Positions 44,930 to 52,600 of a stretch of DNA of 64,000 nt are shown here, piece after piece. Each line of letters opens with the position of its first letter. Position 1 is the first letter of the stretch. The position numbers and the translations under genes were made by a program. The notes beneath the pieces were generated by a model. It did no database searches, had not been told where the DNA came from, and worked only from the letters and a program-made list of their open reading frames with translations. Source of the DNA: Romeriopsis sp046049545 (GTDB lineage Bacteria > Cyanobacteriota > Cyanobacteriia > Leptolyngbyales > Leptolyngbyaceae); NCBI GenBank assembly GCA_046049545.1, contig JBJORF010000009.1:1-64000 (forward strand), read 5' to 3'.

Positions 44930-45532
44930 ATGACAATGCCTGATTCCTTTGTTGTACCGGTTTCTCGTCCTGACGGCACTTTGTTAGAGGCCATTTTGGA
45001 ACCAGCATCAATTCAAGATATGCCGATTGATTGGCTGTGTAATTGGCCTCTCATTTGGCAAAATTCCGATTTTGCTTGTCAAGCTATTGTCAAAATCTCA
45101 GTTGATGCGGTGTTATGGGGGCTGATTCGCTATGGTGTATACCCTTATCCGATAAAAAATGGGATTCCTTCATTTTTGTATGTGGAGAATGTAGAATCTC
45201 ACCCTTCACGCTCAGGCGCAGTTTCGCGGACTGGCCGAGTGGTTACTCCACCCGATTTTTCGGTTTGCCCAGTTGGGAAATGGTTGATTTGGCACGCCTG
45301 TCGTACAGCTTTGGACATTTGCTCAAACGATCAACCTTTGGTGACGTTGTCGTCTTCTGGGGAAACAGTGGGCTACTATAGGGATAAGATCAGCATGAAT
45401 CTGGCTGGTTCAGCACCTGCGGCTCCTGGAGAAGATGGTTATGCATTCACTTTTGCAAAAAATGAAGCGATGGCTTTCTGTGACCACCTCCAAGCCGAAT
45501 ATGGAGAAGTGCGAAGGCTTGATCGAGAGTGA
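44930..45532 (+). CDS. Uncharacterised protein, possibly a diverged GNAT acetyltransferase
   Basis: The 200-residue product is not recognised with certainty. The run FLYVENVESHPSR, then VGKWLIWHACRTAL and VTLSSSGETVGYYRDKISM, follows the order seen in a cyanobacterial GNAT-like group (VENVxSxPWNR, V-G-x-x-L, L-H-S, F-Y). The acetyl-CoA loop is degenerate, so activity is doubtful. The 3' end overlaps a small open frame at 45501-45680 by 32 bases. Base composition is more A+T-rich than in dnaN. Confidence 0.55.
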   Translation: MTMPDSFVVPVSRPDGTLLEAILEPASIQDMPIDWLCNWPLIWQNSDFACQAIVKISVDAVLWGLIRYGVYPYPIKNGIPSFLYVENVESHPSRSGAVSRTGRVVTPPDFSVCPVGKWLIWHACRTALDICSNDQPLVTLSSSGETVGYYRDKISMNLAGSAPAAPGEDGYAFTFAKNEAMAFCDHLQAEYGEVRRLDRE

Positions 45533-45680
45533 ATCAATCATTGTGGGTCAACATAATATCCGTACAGCCCAGGAATCTCAGGAATTTCTGCGGACTTCGG
45601 AAATGGGAAAGCTTTTGGGTGTTGCTCATCTACTTCAATCGGCTTCTGAGATGAATGAGGCTGAAAGAGTGACGCGCTGA
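45501..45680 (+). CDS. Small unknown protein overlapping the upstream gene
   Basis: A 59-residue frame starting with the ATG at 45501 inside the end of the preceding gene. The product is polar and helical, with ESQEFLRTSEMGKLLGVAHLL in the middle. I recognise no family. The overlap of 32 bases suggests translational coupling if it is real. There is no convincing ribosome binding site. Confidence 0.4.
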   Translation: MEKCEGLIESESIIVGQHNIRTAQESQEFLRTSEMGKLLGVAHLLQSASEMNEAERVTR

Positions 45681-45814
45681 TAGATTCTATTTGGGCTATG
45701 AGTGACTTCGACCGAGGTCTATGGTAGAGCGTTCTGTGACATCATAAGCTCGTGTCACTTATCCCACTGTGGTTTGGGGTCAGCAAGTCGTCAGCTTGCT
45801 TAACTGATTGCGTC

Positions 45815-46345
45815 TCACTTCAACTGCCCAATCGCTTCATCAAACCAGGCTAGCCAACCCTGCTCATTGTGAATTCCAGCCCGCAGGGTTAGATATTGGC
45901 AGCGATGTTCGATCGATAATGCTTCAGGATTAGCGAAAAACTGGGCCGCGATCGTGTGATAGGTCGCGAGGTTTTCTGCGTGCTGCGATCGTTGGCTGAC
46001 TAATAATTCAATTAATTCCGCCTGCGGCACCAAATGCCCCACAAATAATTTGACTAATAATTCTTCCTTCGTGGGTTCTAGCTTCGCCGGTTGGATAATC
46101 CAGGCTTTGAGCAATGCTTGCCCGGCGGGATTAATCGAATAGCACTTACGATCGGGCTTACCGTCCTGCCGCATTACTTCCAAATCGATTAGCCCTTGCT
46201 CTTGGAGTTTGGTCAACTCCCGATAAATCTGCTGATGGGTCGCGTGCCAAAAGAACCCCACTGACCCATCAAACTGCTTTGCCAAATCATACCCACTACA
46301 GGGCTGATTCACTAGCACCGCCAATATCGCATGGGATAACGCCAT
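45815..46345 (-). CDS. PadR family transcriptional regulator
   Basis: The 176-residue product has an N-terminal winged helix (SHAILAVLVNQPCSGYDLAKQFD, HQQIYRELTKLQEQGLIDLE, GKPDRKCYSINPAG) and a C-terminal helical dimerisation domain of the Vir_act_alpha_C type. PadR proteins usually repress a neighbouring divergent gene and respond to small, often phenolic, molecules. Two palindromes in the gap to the COQ4-like gene are the likely operators. Confidence 0.92.
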   Translation of the reverse strand: MALSHAILAVLVNQPCSGYDLAKQFDGSVGFFWHATHQQIYRELTKLQEQGLIDLEVMRQDGKPDRKCYSINPAGQALLKAWIIQPAKLEPTKEELLVKLFVGHLVPQAELIELLVSQRSQHAENLATYHTIAAQFFANPEALSIEHRCQYLTLRAGIHNEQGWLAWFDEAIGQLK

Positions 46346-46392
46346 CGCCGCCTCGTTGGTCGATCGAAATTCTTTCTAAAGTTTACTTGACT

Positions 46393-46437
46393 ATGCACTT
46401 TTTTGCATATAAATTTGAAATATGCACTAAGTTGCAT
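46393..46437. promoter_or_regulatory. Twin palindromic operator between the PadR and COQ4-like genes
   Basis: ATGCA-N6-TGCAT is present twice: ATGCACTTTTTTGCAT at 46393-46408 and ATGCACTAAGTTGCAT at 46422-46437. Their centres are 29 bases apart, close to three helical turns. The pair lies 47 bases from the PadR start and 39 bases from the COQ4-like start. PadR proteins bind inverted repeats of this kind, so this is a strong operator candidate. Confidence 0.75.
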
Positions 46438-46464
46438 AAGCAAAAAAGTGGATTACTTGTTTTC

Positions 46465-46470
46465 AGGAGG
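46465..46470 (+). promoter_or_regulatory. Ribosome binding site of the COQ4-like gene
   Basis: AGGAGG lies 6 bases before the ATG at 46477 and settles the start against longer upstream frames. Confidence 0.85.
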
Positions 46471-46476
46471 TTCGCG

Positions 46477-47127
46477 ATGACTGGCTTAATGAAACGTGCG
46501 TCGTCGATGAAATGGCCGTTGAGTGGGGTGAATTGGCGGGAAGTTGGATTGGCTTATGGGACGTTTTTGGGCGATGCGGGTGTGGGGATTCGCCATATTC
46601 TGCGGGCGGAGCGCCATAGTGTGTGGCAGAAAATGGTGATGCGGCGGTTGTCGCGGCAGGCGGCGCATTTGGCGGGGCGGCGGATTACGATCGATCTGCC
46701 AACGTTAGTCCAGTTGCCGCCGGAGACTTTGGGTGGGGCCTATGCGCGGCATATGATCAGCTTGGGGCTTGATCCCGCCGCATTTTTAACACCAGAGGAT
46801 GACTGGTTGGAGCAACGTGTAGCGATCGGGCATGATATTTTCCATGTGATTGCCGGATATGATGCGAGTCCCGTGGGTGAATTTGGTGTTGCAGCGTTTA
46901 CATTAGTGCAATATTGGGATTTGCTAAATGTATTTGTGTTGTCGTTTGTGCCGTTAAGTTTGACCAATCCGCTGTGGACGGTGAAGTTGGGATTAGCTTT
47001 GGTGCGGGGTTTTCGGATGGGCTGGATGAGTCGGCCAGTGGTGGCCTATGCAGTGGAAGATAATTGGGATAAACCGCTGGTTCAGGTACGACGGGAGTTG
47101 GGGATTGGGCGGTTTTTTGGGGATTAA
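46477..47127 (+). CDS. COQ4 family protein
   Basis: The 216-residue product contains the COQ4 metal motif HDxxH-x11-E: H119, D120, H123 and E135 in GHDIFHVIAGYDASPVGEF. In mitochondria and some bacteria COQ4 works in coenzyme Q synthesis, where it has been linked to C1 decarboxylation/hydroxylation of the quinone ring. Cyanobacteria make plastoquinone rather than ubiquinone, so the substrate here is unknown. Divergent PadR regulation suggests conditional expression. The start is fixed by AGGAGG. Confidence 0.88.
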   Translation: MTGLMKRASSMKWPLSGVNWREVGLAYGTFLGDAGVGIRHILRAERHSVWQKMVMRRLSRQAAHLAGRRITIDLPTLVQLPPETLGGAYARHMISLGLDPAAFLTPEDDWLEQRVAIGHDIFHVIAGYDASPVGEFGVAAFTLVQYWDLLNVFVLSFVPLSLTNPLWTVKLGLALVRGFRMGWMSRPVVAYAVEDNWDKPLVQVRRELGIGRFFGD

Positions 47128-47128
47128 T

Positions 47129-47258
47129 CGTAGGGTGCGTTGTTCCCTTTGGGCAATGCACCTCAATGTTGCGGGGAAATCGGTCGATCGCTCAATTGTG
47201 GTGGTGCGTTACCCTTCTCCTTCGGAGACGCTACGCGAACGGGATAACACACCCTACG
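47129..47258. mobile_element. MITE-like inverted-repeat element
   Basis: CGTAGGGTGCGTTGTTCCC (47129-47147) and GGGATAACACACCCTACG (47241-47258) are inverted copies with a few differences. The interior repeats GGTGCGTTACCC and contains CTTCGGAGACGCTACGCGAA, a type of sequence dispersed in many cyanobacterial genomes. It begins 2 bases after the COQ4-like stop and has no coding capacity. Confidence 0.6.
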
Positions 47259-47347
47259 TGTTGCATCTGCTGGTGGCTGATCGCCTCAATTAATCGGTTA
47301 TCCTGGAAATGTACCGTTTCGTTTGCCGTTTTACTCCGGTGCTGATC

Positions 47348-47911
47348 ATGGTTCAAACTCCCGTCAAGCAAATCAGCCTTGAAGCCTTCCTCGCAATGCC
47401 AGAAACAAAGCCTGCGAGTGAGTATGTTGATGGTGAAATCATCCAGAAACCCATGCCAAAAGGAAAACACAGTCGCATCCAAGTCCGTTTCGCCAGCTAC
47501 GTCAATGCCCAACTAGAAACGCCCAAAATCGCTACGGCACTGCCTGAATTGCGCTGTACCTTTGGGGGCCGATCAACGGTGCCGGATGTCGCGGTGTTCA
47601 CCTGGGCGCGCATTCCGCGAGATGCAATGGGTGACATTGCCGATACCTTTGATGCCGCCCCCGATTGGACGATCGAAATCCTATCGCCGGAGCGGTCGCT
47701 GACGAAAGTGACGAAGAATATTCTGCACTGCTTGAAGCATGGTTGTGCGATGGGGTGGTTGATTGACCCGGAGGATCGATCGGTGGTGGTCTATCCGGCG
47801 GGTCAGCAGGCGATGTTTTTTGATGAAGACACGCAGGTGATTTTAGTGCCGGAGTTTGCGGGGCCGATTGCACTAACGGTGGGTGAGTTGTTTGGTTGGT
47901 TGCAAGTGTAA
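47348..47911 (+). CDS. Uma2 family protein (DUF820, putative PD-(D/E)XK nuclease)
   Basis: The 187-residue product matches the Uma2 fold: SEYVDGEIIQKPMPKGKHS near the N-terminus, VPDVAVFTW and PDWTIEILSPERS with the nuclease-like D and E residues, and a C-terminal VGELFGWLQV. The family is hugely expanded in cyanobacteria and its function is unknown. The ATG at 47348 is chosen over an upstream start at 47309. It is next to a MITE-like element. Confidence 0.85.
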   Translation: MVQTPVKQISLEAFLAMPETKPASEYVDGEIIQKPMPKGKHSRIQVRFASYVNAQLETPKIATALPELRCTFGGRSTVPDVAVFTWARIPRDAMGDIADTFDAAPDWTIEILSPERSLTKVTKNILHCLKHGCAMGWLIDPEDRSVVVYPAGQQAMFFDEDTQVILVPEFAGPIALTVGELFGWLQV

Positions 47912-48022
47912 GGATGTGGTTTTAGTCCAAAAATTGACGGGATCGATTGCTCAAGTTAGTATTTCACAACAGCACAAAGTCAAATTTGAGCCAAAAAATA
48001 ACTGTGTTGATGGTGTGGGGTG

Positions 48023-48571
48023 ATGGCGATGATTGCACAATATCGTTGGCTGGATAGTCCATTGGGCAAAATCGTCTTAGTCGCGACCGATCGGGCATTA
48101 ACTGGGGTCTATCTCCAAGGCCAGAAGTATTTTCCGGATTTGACGGTAATGAGCGAGGTTGTGGGTCGATCGGAATTGCTTGATTTAGCCCAAACTCAAT
48201 TAACAGAATATTTTGCGCGGCAACGGCAACAGTTTGATCTGCCGCTAGCACCAGCGGGCACAGAATTTCAACAGCAAATTTGGCAATTACTTCAGCGGAT
48301 TCCGTTCGGGGAAACGATTTCCTATGGTCAATTAGCTGAATGGTATGGTCAGCCGAATGCTGCCCGCGCGGTGGGTGCGGCCAATGGGCGCAATCCGATT
48401 TCGATTATTGTGCCTTGTCATCGGGTGGTGGCCACCAGTGGGAAACTGACGGGCTATGCGGGCGGACTCGATCGCAAGCAGTGGCTGTTGCAACATGAAA
48501 ATCCCTTCTCCGCGACCCCGCAACCAACCATCATGCAGGGGGAACTGAATTTCGCGTCATCAACGCATTAA
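48023..48571 (+). CDS. ogt: Methylated-DNA--protein-cysteine methyltransferase
   Basis: Suicide repair enzyme that takes methyl groups from O6-methylguanine. The 182-residue product has the helix-turn-helix IPFGETISYGQLAEWYGQPNAARAVGAANGRNP and the active-site IIVPCHRVV with acceptor C132. A GTG at 48020 and an ATG at 48029 are alternative starts. Confidence 0.93.
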   Translation: MAMIAQYRWLDSPLGKIVLVATDRALTGVYLQGQKYFPDLTVMSEVVGRSELLDLAQTQLTEYFARQRQQFDLPLAPAGTEFQQQIWQLLQRIPFGETISYGQLAEWYGQPNAARAVGAANGRNPISIIVPCHRVVATSGKLTGYAGGLDRKQWLLQHENPFSATPQPTIMQGELNFASSTH

Positions 48572-48954
48572 TCAACGGTTTACGAGACTTGAATCATTGG
48601 TTTGCAGAGAATTGGGAAATTGACAGAATTGGCAATAAAACAAAGGTGATGTGCCCGATCGTGCAACTCCACCGCAAGTTATTCATTACTTGCTGGCGTA
48701 ATCGTTACCGTTGGTTGGAGACGTACTTCGGTAAACTTGCCGCTGCCATCCGGCGTTTCCAGTATTGCCCCGATCGCGGCATTTTGCCGATCAACGACAA
48801 CGACTCCCGCTGCCGCACACAAATGCAAATATCAGCAATCCAACTGACAGAACGGAGAGGCGCGATCGTGTGATGTCGATGAGCTGACTGGGGCACCCTA
48901 AGCACATCCCGGATGCGAAACACCGGTATAATTGCTCCTACCCCAAGACGACTC
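48572..48954. other. Intergenic region with a possible gene remnant
   Basis: 383 bases between ogt and a lipoprotein gene. Open frames of 94 residues (plus) and 123 residues (minus) have unlikely composition. A minus-strand stretch at about 48685-48825 reads like part of a protein but lacks a start and is cut by a stop upstream; see the pseudogene entry. Confidence 0.35.
48685..48870 (-). pseudogene. Possible remnant of a small exported protein gene
   Basis: On the minus strand one frame reads AAAGVVVVDRQNAAIGAIL followed by a plausible ETPDGSGKFTEVRLQP segment and a stop near 48685. Upstream a different frame encodes a hydrophobic VLSVGLLIFAFV stretch like a signal peptide. Joining them needs a frameshift. 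It may be a decayed gene, or chance. Confidence 0.2.
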
Positions 48955-49608
48955 ATGACTTTACCAATCAAAGACCAGGCATTATGCGGCCTGATATTAC
49001 TCACTGGCCTTGGGCTGGGTGGTTGTCTGCCAATGTCGGCAGAGAAACAATGTCGGGCAATGTATTTGACCAGCAAAGCCTACGAAGCCTACGACCAAGA
49101 TGCCAAAGCAATTAGCATTGCTGCGATCGAAAAACACGTGGGTAAAATCCAGCCGTTTGATAATACCAATCCGCAGCAAGCCAACCTGCAAGTCGCTCAG
49201 GTCATGATGACGATGGAAAAGGTGCGGGAAAAGAAAGCGGAAATTGCTGAAGAAACAGCGATCGGCAATGAAACCTTTGCCAAACAAATGAAAGCCCAGG
49301 CACGAAAAACAAAAAGTATCTGGGCAACGAATTCAAAGGTGAAAGATTGGCAGAAAGTGCTCGTTTCGTTCTACGAAACCCGCGATAAATATCATCGTAA
49401 GATGGCGATTCTGCACCGCAAATCAGTGACACAAACTAATCCCAAAGGCGATTCTGCTGAGGATAAAGCCTTTCTTACCGACCTGCAAAAGCTCAGTGAC
49501 TTTGTGAACAGTAAGCAAAGCAATCAAATTCGCGATGAACTTTATGAGGATTTTAAGCGGGGTTGCAAGATTGGGCCAGGGGTGAGAATTCAGTCGATCA
49601 GCAAGTAA
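48955..49608 (+). CDS. Putative lipoprotein of unknown function
   Basis: The 217-residue product has a signal peptide with lipobox LGLGGC (Cys24), then a mostly helical, Lys/Ala/Gln-rich domain with coiled-coil character (about 90-150). I recognise no family. The ATG at 48955 is preferred because an upstream in-frame start at 48913 would move the signal peptide inward. It converges with leuD with a 20-base gap. Confidence 0.65.
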   Translation: MTLPIKDQALCGLILLTGLGLGGCLPMSAEKQCRAMYLTSKAYEAYDQDAKAISIAAIEKHVGKIQPFDNTNPQQANLQVAQVMMTMEKVREKKAEIAEETAIGNETFAKQMKAQARKTKSIWATNSKVKDWQKVLVSFYETRDKYHRKMAILHRKSVTQTNPKGDSAEDKAFLTDLQKLSDFVNSKQSNQIRDELYEDFKRGCKIGPGVRIQSISK

Positions 49609-49628
49609 TCGACCCACCCCATTGAAAA

Positions 49629-50228
49629 TTACGCACTAGCCCAATTGATGTAGGGGAGCTTCGCTGCCGTGGCTTGGGTCTGGGCGGATTGAGCGACCAA
49701 TTGCCCCGTTGCATCCCACTGGCCCGTGACGAACATCTGCCGGGGGCCTTCACCCATGGAAATCGCGCCTGTGACCGCACCGCAGCGCACCTGCATTTGC
49801 TCTAAATCAACGCTGACCTCGGCTTGAGGATTCGCCGCGATCGCCGCTTGCAATACTTCCGCCGTCGCCGAATCGACGATCACGCAGGGCACACCCAAGG
49901 CGATACAGTTGCCAAAAAAGATCTCGGCAAAGCTCTCACCGACGATCGCGCTGATGCCCCATTTAGCGATCGCCTGGGGCGCATGCTCCCGGCTCGACCC
50001 GCAACCGAAATTACGATTTACAACTAATACTTTTGCGCCTTGGTACTGCGCTTGATCAAAGGGGTGCTGACCCTGTAGCTGTGCCCGATCGTCGGCGAAG
50101 ACATGCTCACCCAGGCCATCAAACGTCACACATTTGAGGAATCGCGCGGGGATAATCCGATCCGTATCGATGTCATTGCCGACTAAGGGCACACCATGAC
50201 CCGCTACGGTTTTGATTTCGCTGACCAT
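49629..50228 (-). CDS. leuD: 3-isopropylmalate dehydratase small subunit
   Basis: With LeuC it isomerises 2-isopropylmalate to 3-isopropylmalate in leucine synthesis. The 199-residue product has the swivelling-domain signature NDIDTDRIIPARFLK, NFGCGSSREHAPQA and VGESFAEIFFGNCIALGVP. leuC is not adjacent, which is common in cyanobacteria. Confidence 0.95.
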   Translation of the reverse strand: MVSEIKTVAGHGVPLVGNDIDTDRIIPARFLKCVTFDGLGEHVFADDRAQLQGQHPFDQAQYQGAKVLVVNRNFGCGSSREHAPQAIAKWGISAIVGESFAEIFFGNCIALGVPCVIVDSATAEVLQAAIAANPQAEVSVDLEQMQVRCGAVTGAISMGEGPRQMFVTGQWDATGQLVAQSAQTQATAAKLPYINWASA

Positions 50229-50547
50229 CTGTTTTCGCCTTCAAAATGCTCCAAGGCTTCTGATTATAGCTTGATACGGCGCGCCCACAGTGGGTTACCC
50301 AGAACCATACAACCGCAAAAAGCTGCCCGAACTCTGCCAAATCACCGTTCGATGGGGAATCGAAGTCCGGTGCCTATCCCTAGCAAAGCCAAAGCAGCCA
50401 ATATCCCGTGTCCTATACCAAGTTGTTAAATTTGGCATTTGATCTAGGATGATGCTACCAAGTTGCTTGATTGTGATGAGGTTTCTTTGACTTTTTTTAA
50501 TATTTTGCAAATTTCTCGTTAGAATTCTTCATCACTGGGATGCTTCG
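50229..50547. other. Intergenic region upstream of leuD
   Basis: 319 bases between two minus-strand genes. It includes a T/A-rich stretch at about 50485-50525 and a direct repeat TCACTGGGAT (50532-50541 and 50548-50557), the second copy covering the tlyA stop. No gene or RNA is recognised. Confidence 0.4.
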
Positions 50548-51384
50548 TCACTGGGATTCTTTCTCATTGTGGCTAACCAGGGCTTGACGCGCAGCGCTCG
50601 CGGTGCCCTGAAGACTGGCCAAATCCGGTGCGGTTTGCGCACTGCCTTGCTTGAGCCAGAGCAGATATTCGATGTTGCCAGCGGGGCCGACGAGAGATGA
50701 CCAAGTGAGGCCGCAGTAGCCCCAGCCGAGGTCGCCAGCGGCGGCGATCACCTGCCCAATCGCAGTGGCGTGGTCTTTGGGGTCGCGGACGACACCATTT
50801 TTGCCGAGGCGATCGCGGCCCACTTCAAACTGCGGTTTGACCAGGAGGATGATTTCGCGGGGTTCGCTGAGTAGTTCCCACATGGCAGGAAGAACTTTGC
50901 TCAGGGAAATAAAGGAGACATCAGCAACCCCGAGATCGGGCAGGGTCGCGTCCTCGCTGTAGAGGTCGGTGGGGGTGAGGTGGCGCAGGTTCGTGCGTTC
51001 CCGGAGGATTACGCGGGGGTCTTGGCGGATGCTCCAGGCGACTTGACCATAGCCCACGTCGATGCCGTAGACCTGTTTTGCGCCATGTTGGAGCAGGCAG
51101 TCCGTGAAGCCCCCCGTGGAGATGCCGCCGTCCAGGCAGATGCGATCGGTGACGGTGATTGGGAAAGTTTGCAGGGCTTTGAGGAGCTTTTCGCCGCCGC
51201 GTGAGACGTAGGGGGATTGGGCTTTGACGGTGATTGTGGCATCGAGGGCGACATTGGTGCCGGGTTTGTCGATTACTTGGTCATTGACTTTGACCGCACC
51301 GGCTTGGATCAGGCGCTGAGCCCGTTGGCGGGAATCGCAGAGCTGACGATCGACGAGGAGAAGGTCGAGGCGTTGTTTGGGCAT
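50548..51384 (-). CDS. tlyA: TlyA family rRNA (cytidine-2'-O)-methyltransferase
   Basis: The 278-residue product has an N-terminal S4 RNA-binding domain (RLDLLLVDRQLCDSRQRAQRLI, GAVKVNDQ) and a FtsJ-like methyltransferase domain. This has the SAM loop LDGGISTGGFTDCLL, YGIDVGYGQ, and LVKPQFE carrying the catalytic lysine. TlyA enzymes methylate 16S and/or 23S rRNA cytidines; the annotation 'hemolysin A' in some databases is misleading. Confidence 0.92.
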   Translation of the reverse strand: MPKQRLDLLLVDRQLCDSRQRAQRLIQAGAVKVNDQVIDKPGTNVALDATITVKAQSPYVSRGGEKLLKALQTFPITVTDRICLDGGISTGGFTDCLLQHGAKQVYGIDVGYGQVAWSIRQDPRVILRERTNLRHLTPTDLYSEDATLPDLGVADVSFISLSKVLPAMWELLSEPREIILLVKPQFEVGRDRLGKNGVVRDPKDHATAIGQVIAAAGDLGWGYCGLTWSSLVGPAGNIEYLLWLKQGSAQTAPDLASLQGTASAARQALVSHNEKESQ

Positions 51385-51657
51385 AGGACGGCTGGGTGAT
51401 CGCGCTTCCGGGTTGAGTTTCCTGGTTCAGTTTTCTAGTTTATCGGTGTCAGCGCCGCAAATTGCGAAAAACCGATTCATCAAAACTTTACGAATCTCCA
51501 CGGAGGCGATCAGCAATTTCAGCAAGCCAGAATAAATTTATTCCAATGAGTGGATTTTATGTGATGGGTGTTGGCTTGATGTCCATCCATGCTGCCAAAA
51601 AACGCGATACAGCGCAATCCAGCGTTAGGTAAAACCCTATATTCAAGGTCAGTCTCG

Positions 51658-52533
51658 ATGTCACTTTTGTTTACCCATACTCGCCGCAAAGTTTTTGCAC
51701 TCAGCTTCGTCAGTGGTTTGGCGGCGCTTGTCCCGAATTTAATGACCGCTCAAGTCGCGCAGGCGAATCCCCCGATCGGGGTGCTGGGCAATGACGATCG
51801 GGTCACCTTGCCCTATGCGCAACTGGTGCAATCCGGTCGTCAGCCTGTAGGCCAATTAGAAATTCTGAAGGCGGATGGCTACTACTACACTTGCACCTTT
51901 ACCGTTATTGGCGAACGTCTGGGTTTAACGAATGCCCACTGTATGCTGGACGAGCAAGGTCGGCCCCCGGTGGCCGCTAAAGGCTATGCCCTCCGTCACG
52001 GCAATAAACGCCTTGTGTCCGCGAAGGTCTTGACGACTTGGACGGGGACGAAGCAATATCCCGAAACCACGACTGATCTGCTGCGTGACTGGGCGATCGT
52101 CCGATTCAACAAAAAAATTGGGCGGAAAACGGGTGTGTTTGGCAACATGCCTTGGTCTACGGATATTAGCCAAGCGGGTACCAGTGTCGTGGGCAAAACC
52201 GTTGATCATATTGGCTATTCCGGTGATTGGCCGACAGCGGCGGCGATTCAACCCGGTGAAGTGCGTGGCAAAACGCCAGGAGCGCATTTGGGTTGTAAAA
52301 TCCTCGACGTAAAAAATGGTTTGCTGGTGCATACCTGTGATGCTACACCGGGCGCTTCTGGTACCGGAATTCATGATGCCCAAGGCCGTTTGCATGGTCT
52401 GGATGTTGCCACATTGACGAGTACTAGTGGTGAAATGATCAACGTTGCAGTGCCGTTGGAGCGCTTTATGCCTGCGGTTGAGTCATTGCGGAAGAAAAAT
52501 CATGGCCGTGGTATCCGCGTTCCGCGTATTTAG
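51658..52533 (+). CDS. Exported trypsin-like (V8-type) serine protease
   Basis: The 291-residue product has a signal peptide ending AQVAQA. The S1 catalytic triad appears in place: His in LTNAHC, Asp in RDWAIVRF and Ser in TPGASGTGI. Cysteines in YYTCTF, NAHC, LGCK and HTCD may form two disulfides. The ATG at 51658 puts the signal peptide at the N-terminus. The last codons (GIRVPRI) and stop come from the first copy of a 28-bp tandem repeat. It is followed after 67 bases by a small secreted-protein gene. Confidence 0.88.
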   Translation: MSLLFTHTRRKVFALSFVSGLAALVPNLMTAQVAQANPPIGVLGNDDRVTLPYAQLVQSGRQPVGQLEILKADGYYYTCTFTVIGERLGLTNAHCMLDEQGRPPVAAKGYALRHGNKRLVSAKVLTTWTGTKQYPETTTDLLRDWAIVRFNKKIGRKTGVFGNMPWSTDISQAGTSVVGKTVDHIGYSGDWPTAAAIQPGEVRGKTPGAHLGCKILDVKNGLLVHTCDATPGASGTGIHDAQGRLHGLDVATLTSTSGEMINVAVPLERFMPAVESLRKKNHGRGIRVPRI

Positions 52534-52590
52534 TTGTGGTATCCGCGTCCCGCGTATTTAGTTGTGGTATCCGCGTTCCGCGTATTTAGG
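52508..52590. repeat. Three 28-bp tandem repeats across a stop codon and into the next leader
   Basis: A 28-bp unit beginning GTGGTATCCGCGTTCCGCGT and ending ATTTAGTT is present at 52508-52535, 52536-52563 and 52564-52590, with one substitution in the middle copy. The first copy encodes the protease C-terminus and stop. The end of the third merges into TTTAGGAG, the ribosome binding site of the next gene. Confidence 0.9.
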
Positions 52591-52600
52591 AGCTTAAATT

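Noticed and set aside
45435..45500. Longer form of the small gene starting at 45435
   Set aside because: It would add 22 residues that merely shadow the upstream gene; the ATG at 45501 gives a short overlap.
48589..48873. 94-codon plus-strand open frame after ogt
   Set aside because: No ribosome binding site and unusual Trp/Arg/Cys content; no family features.
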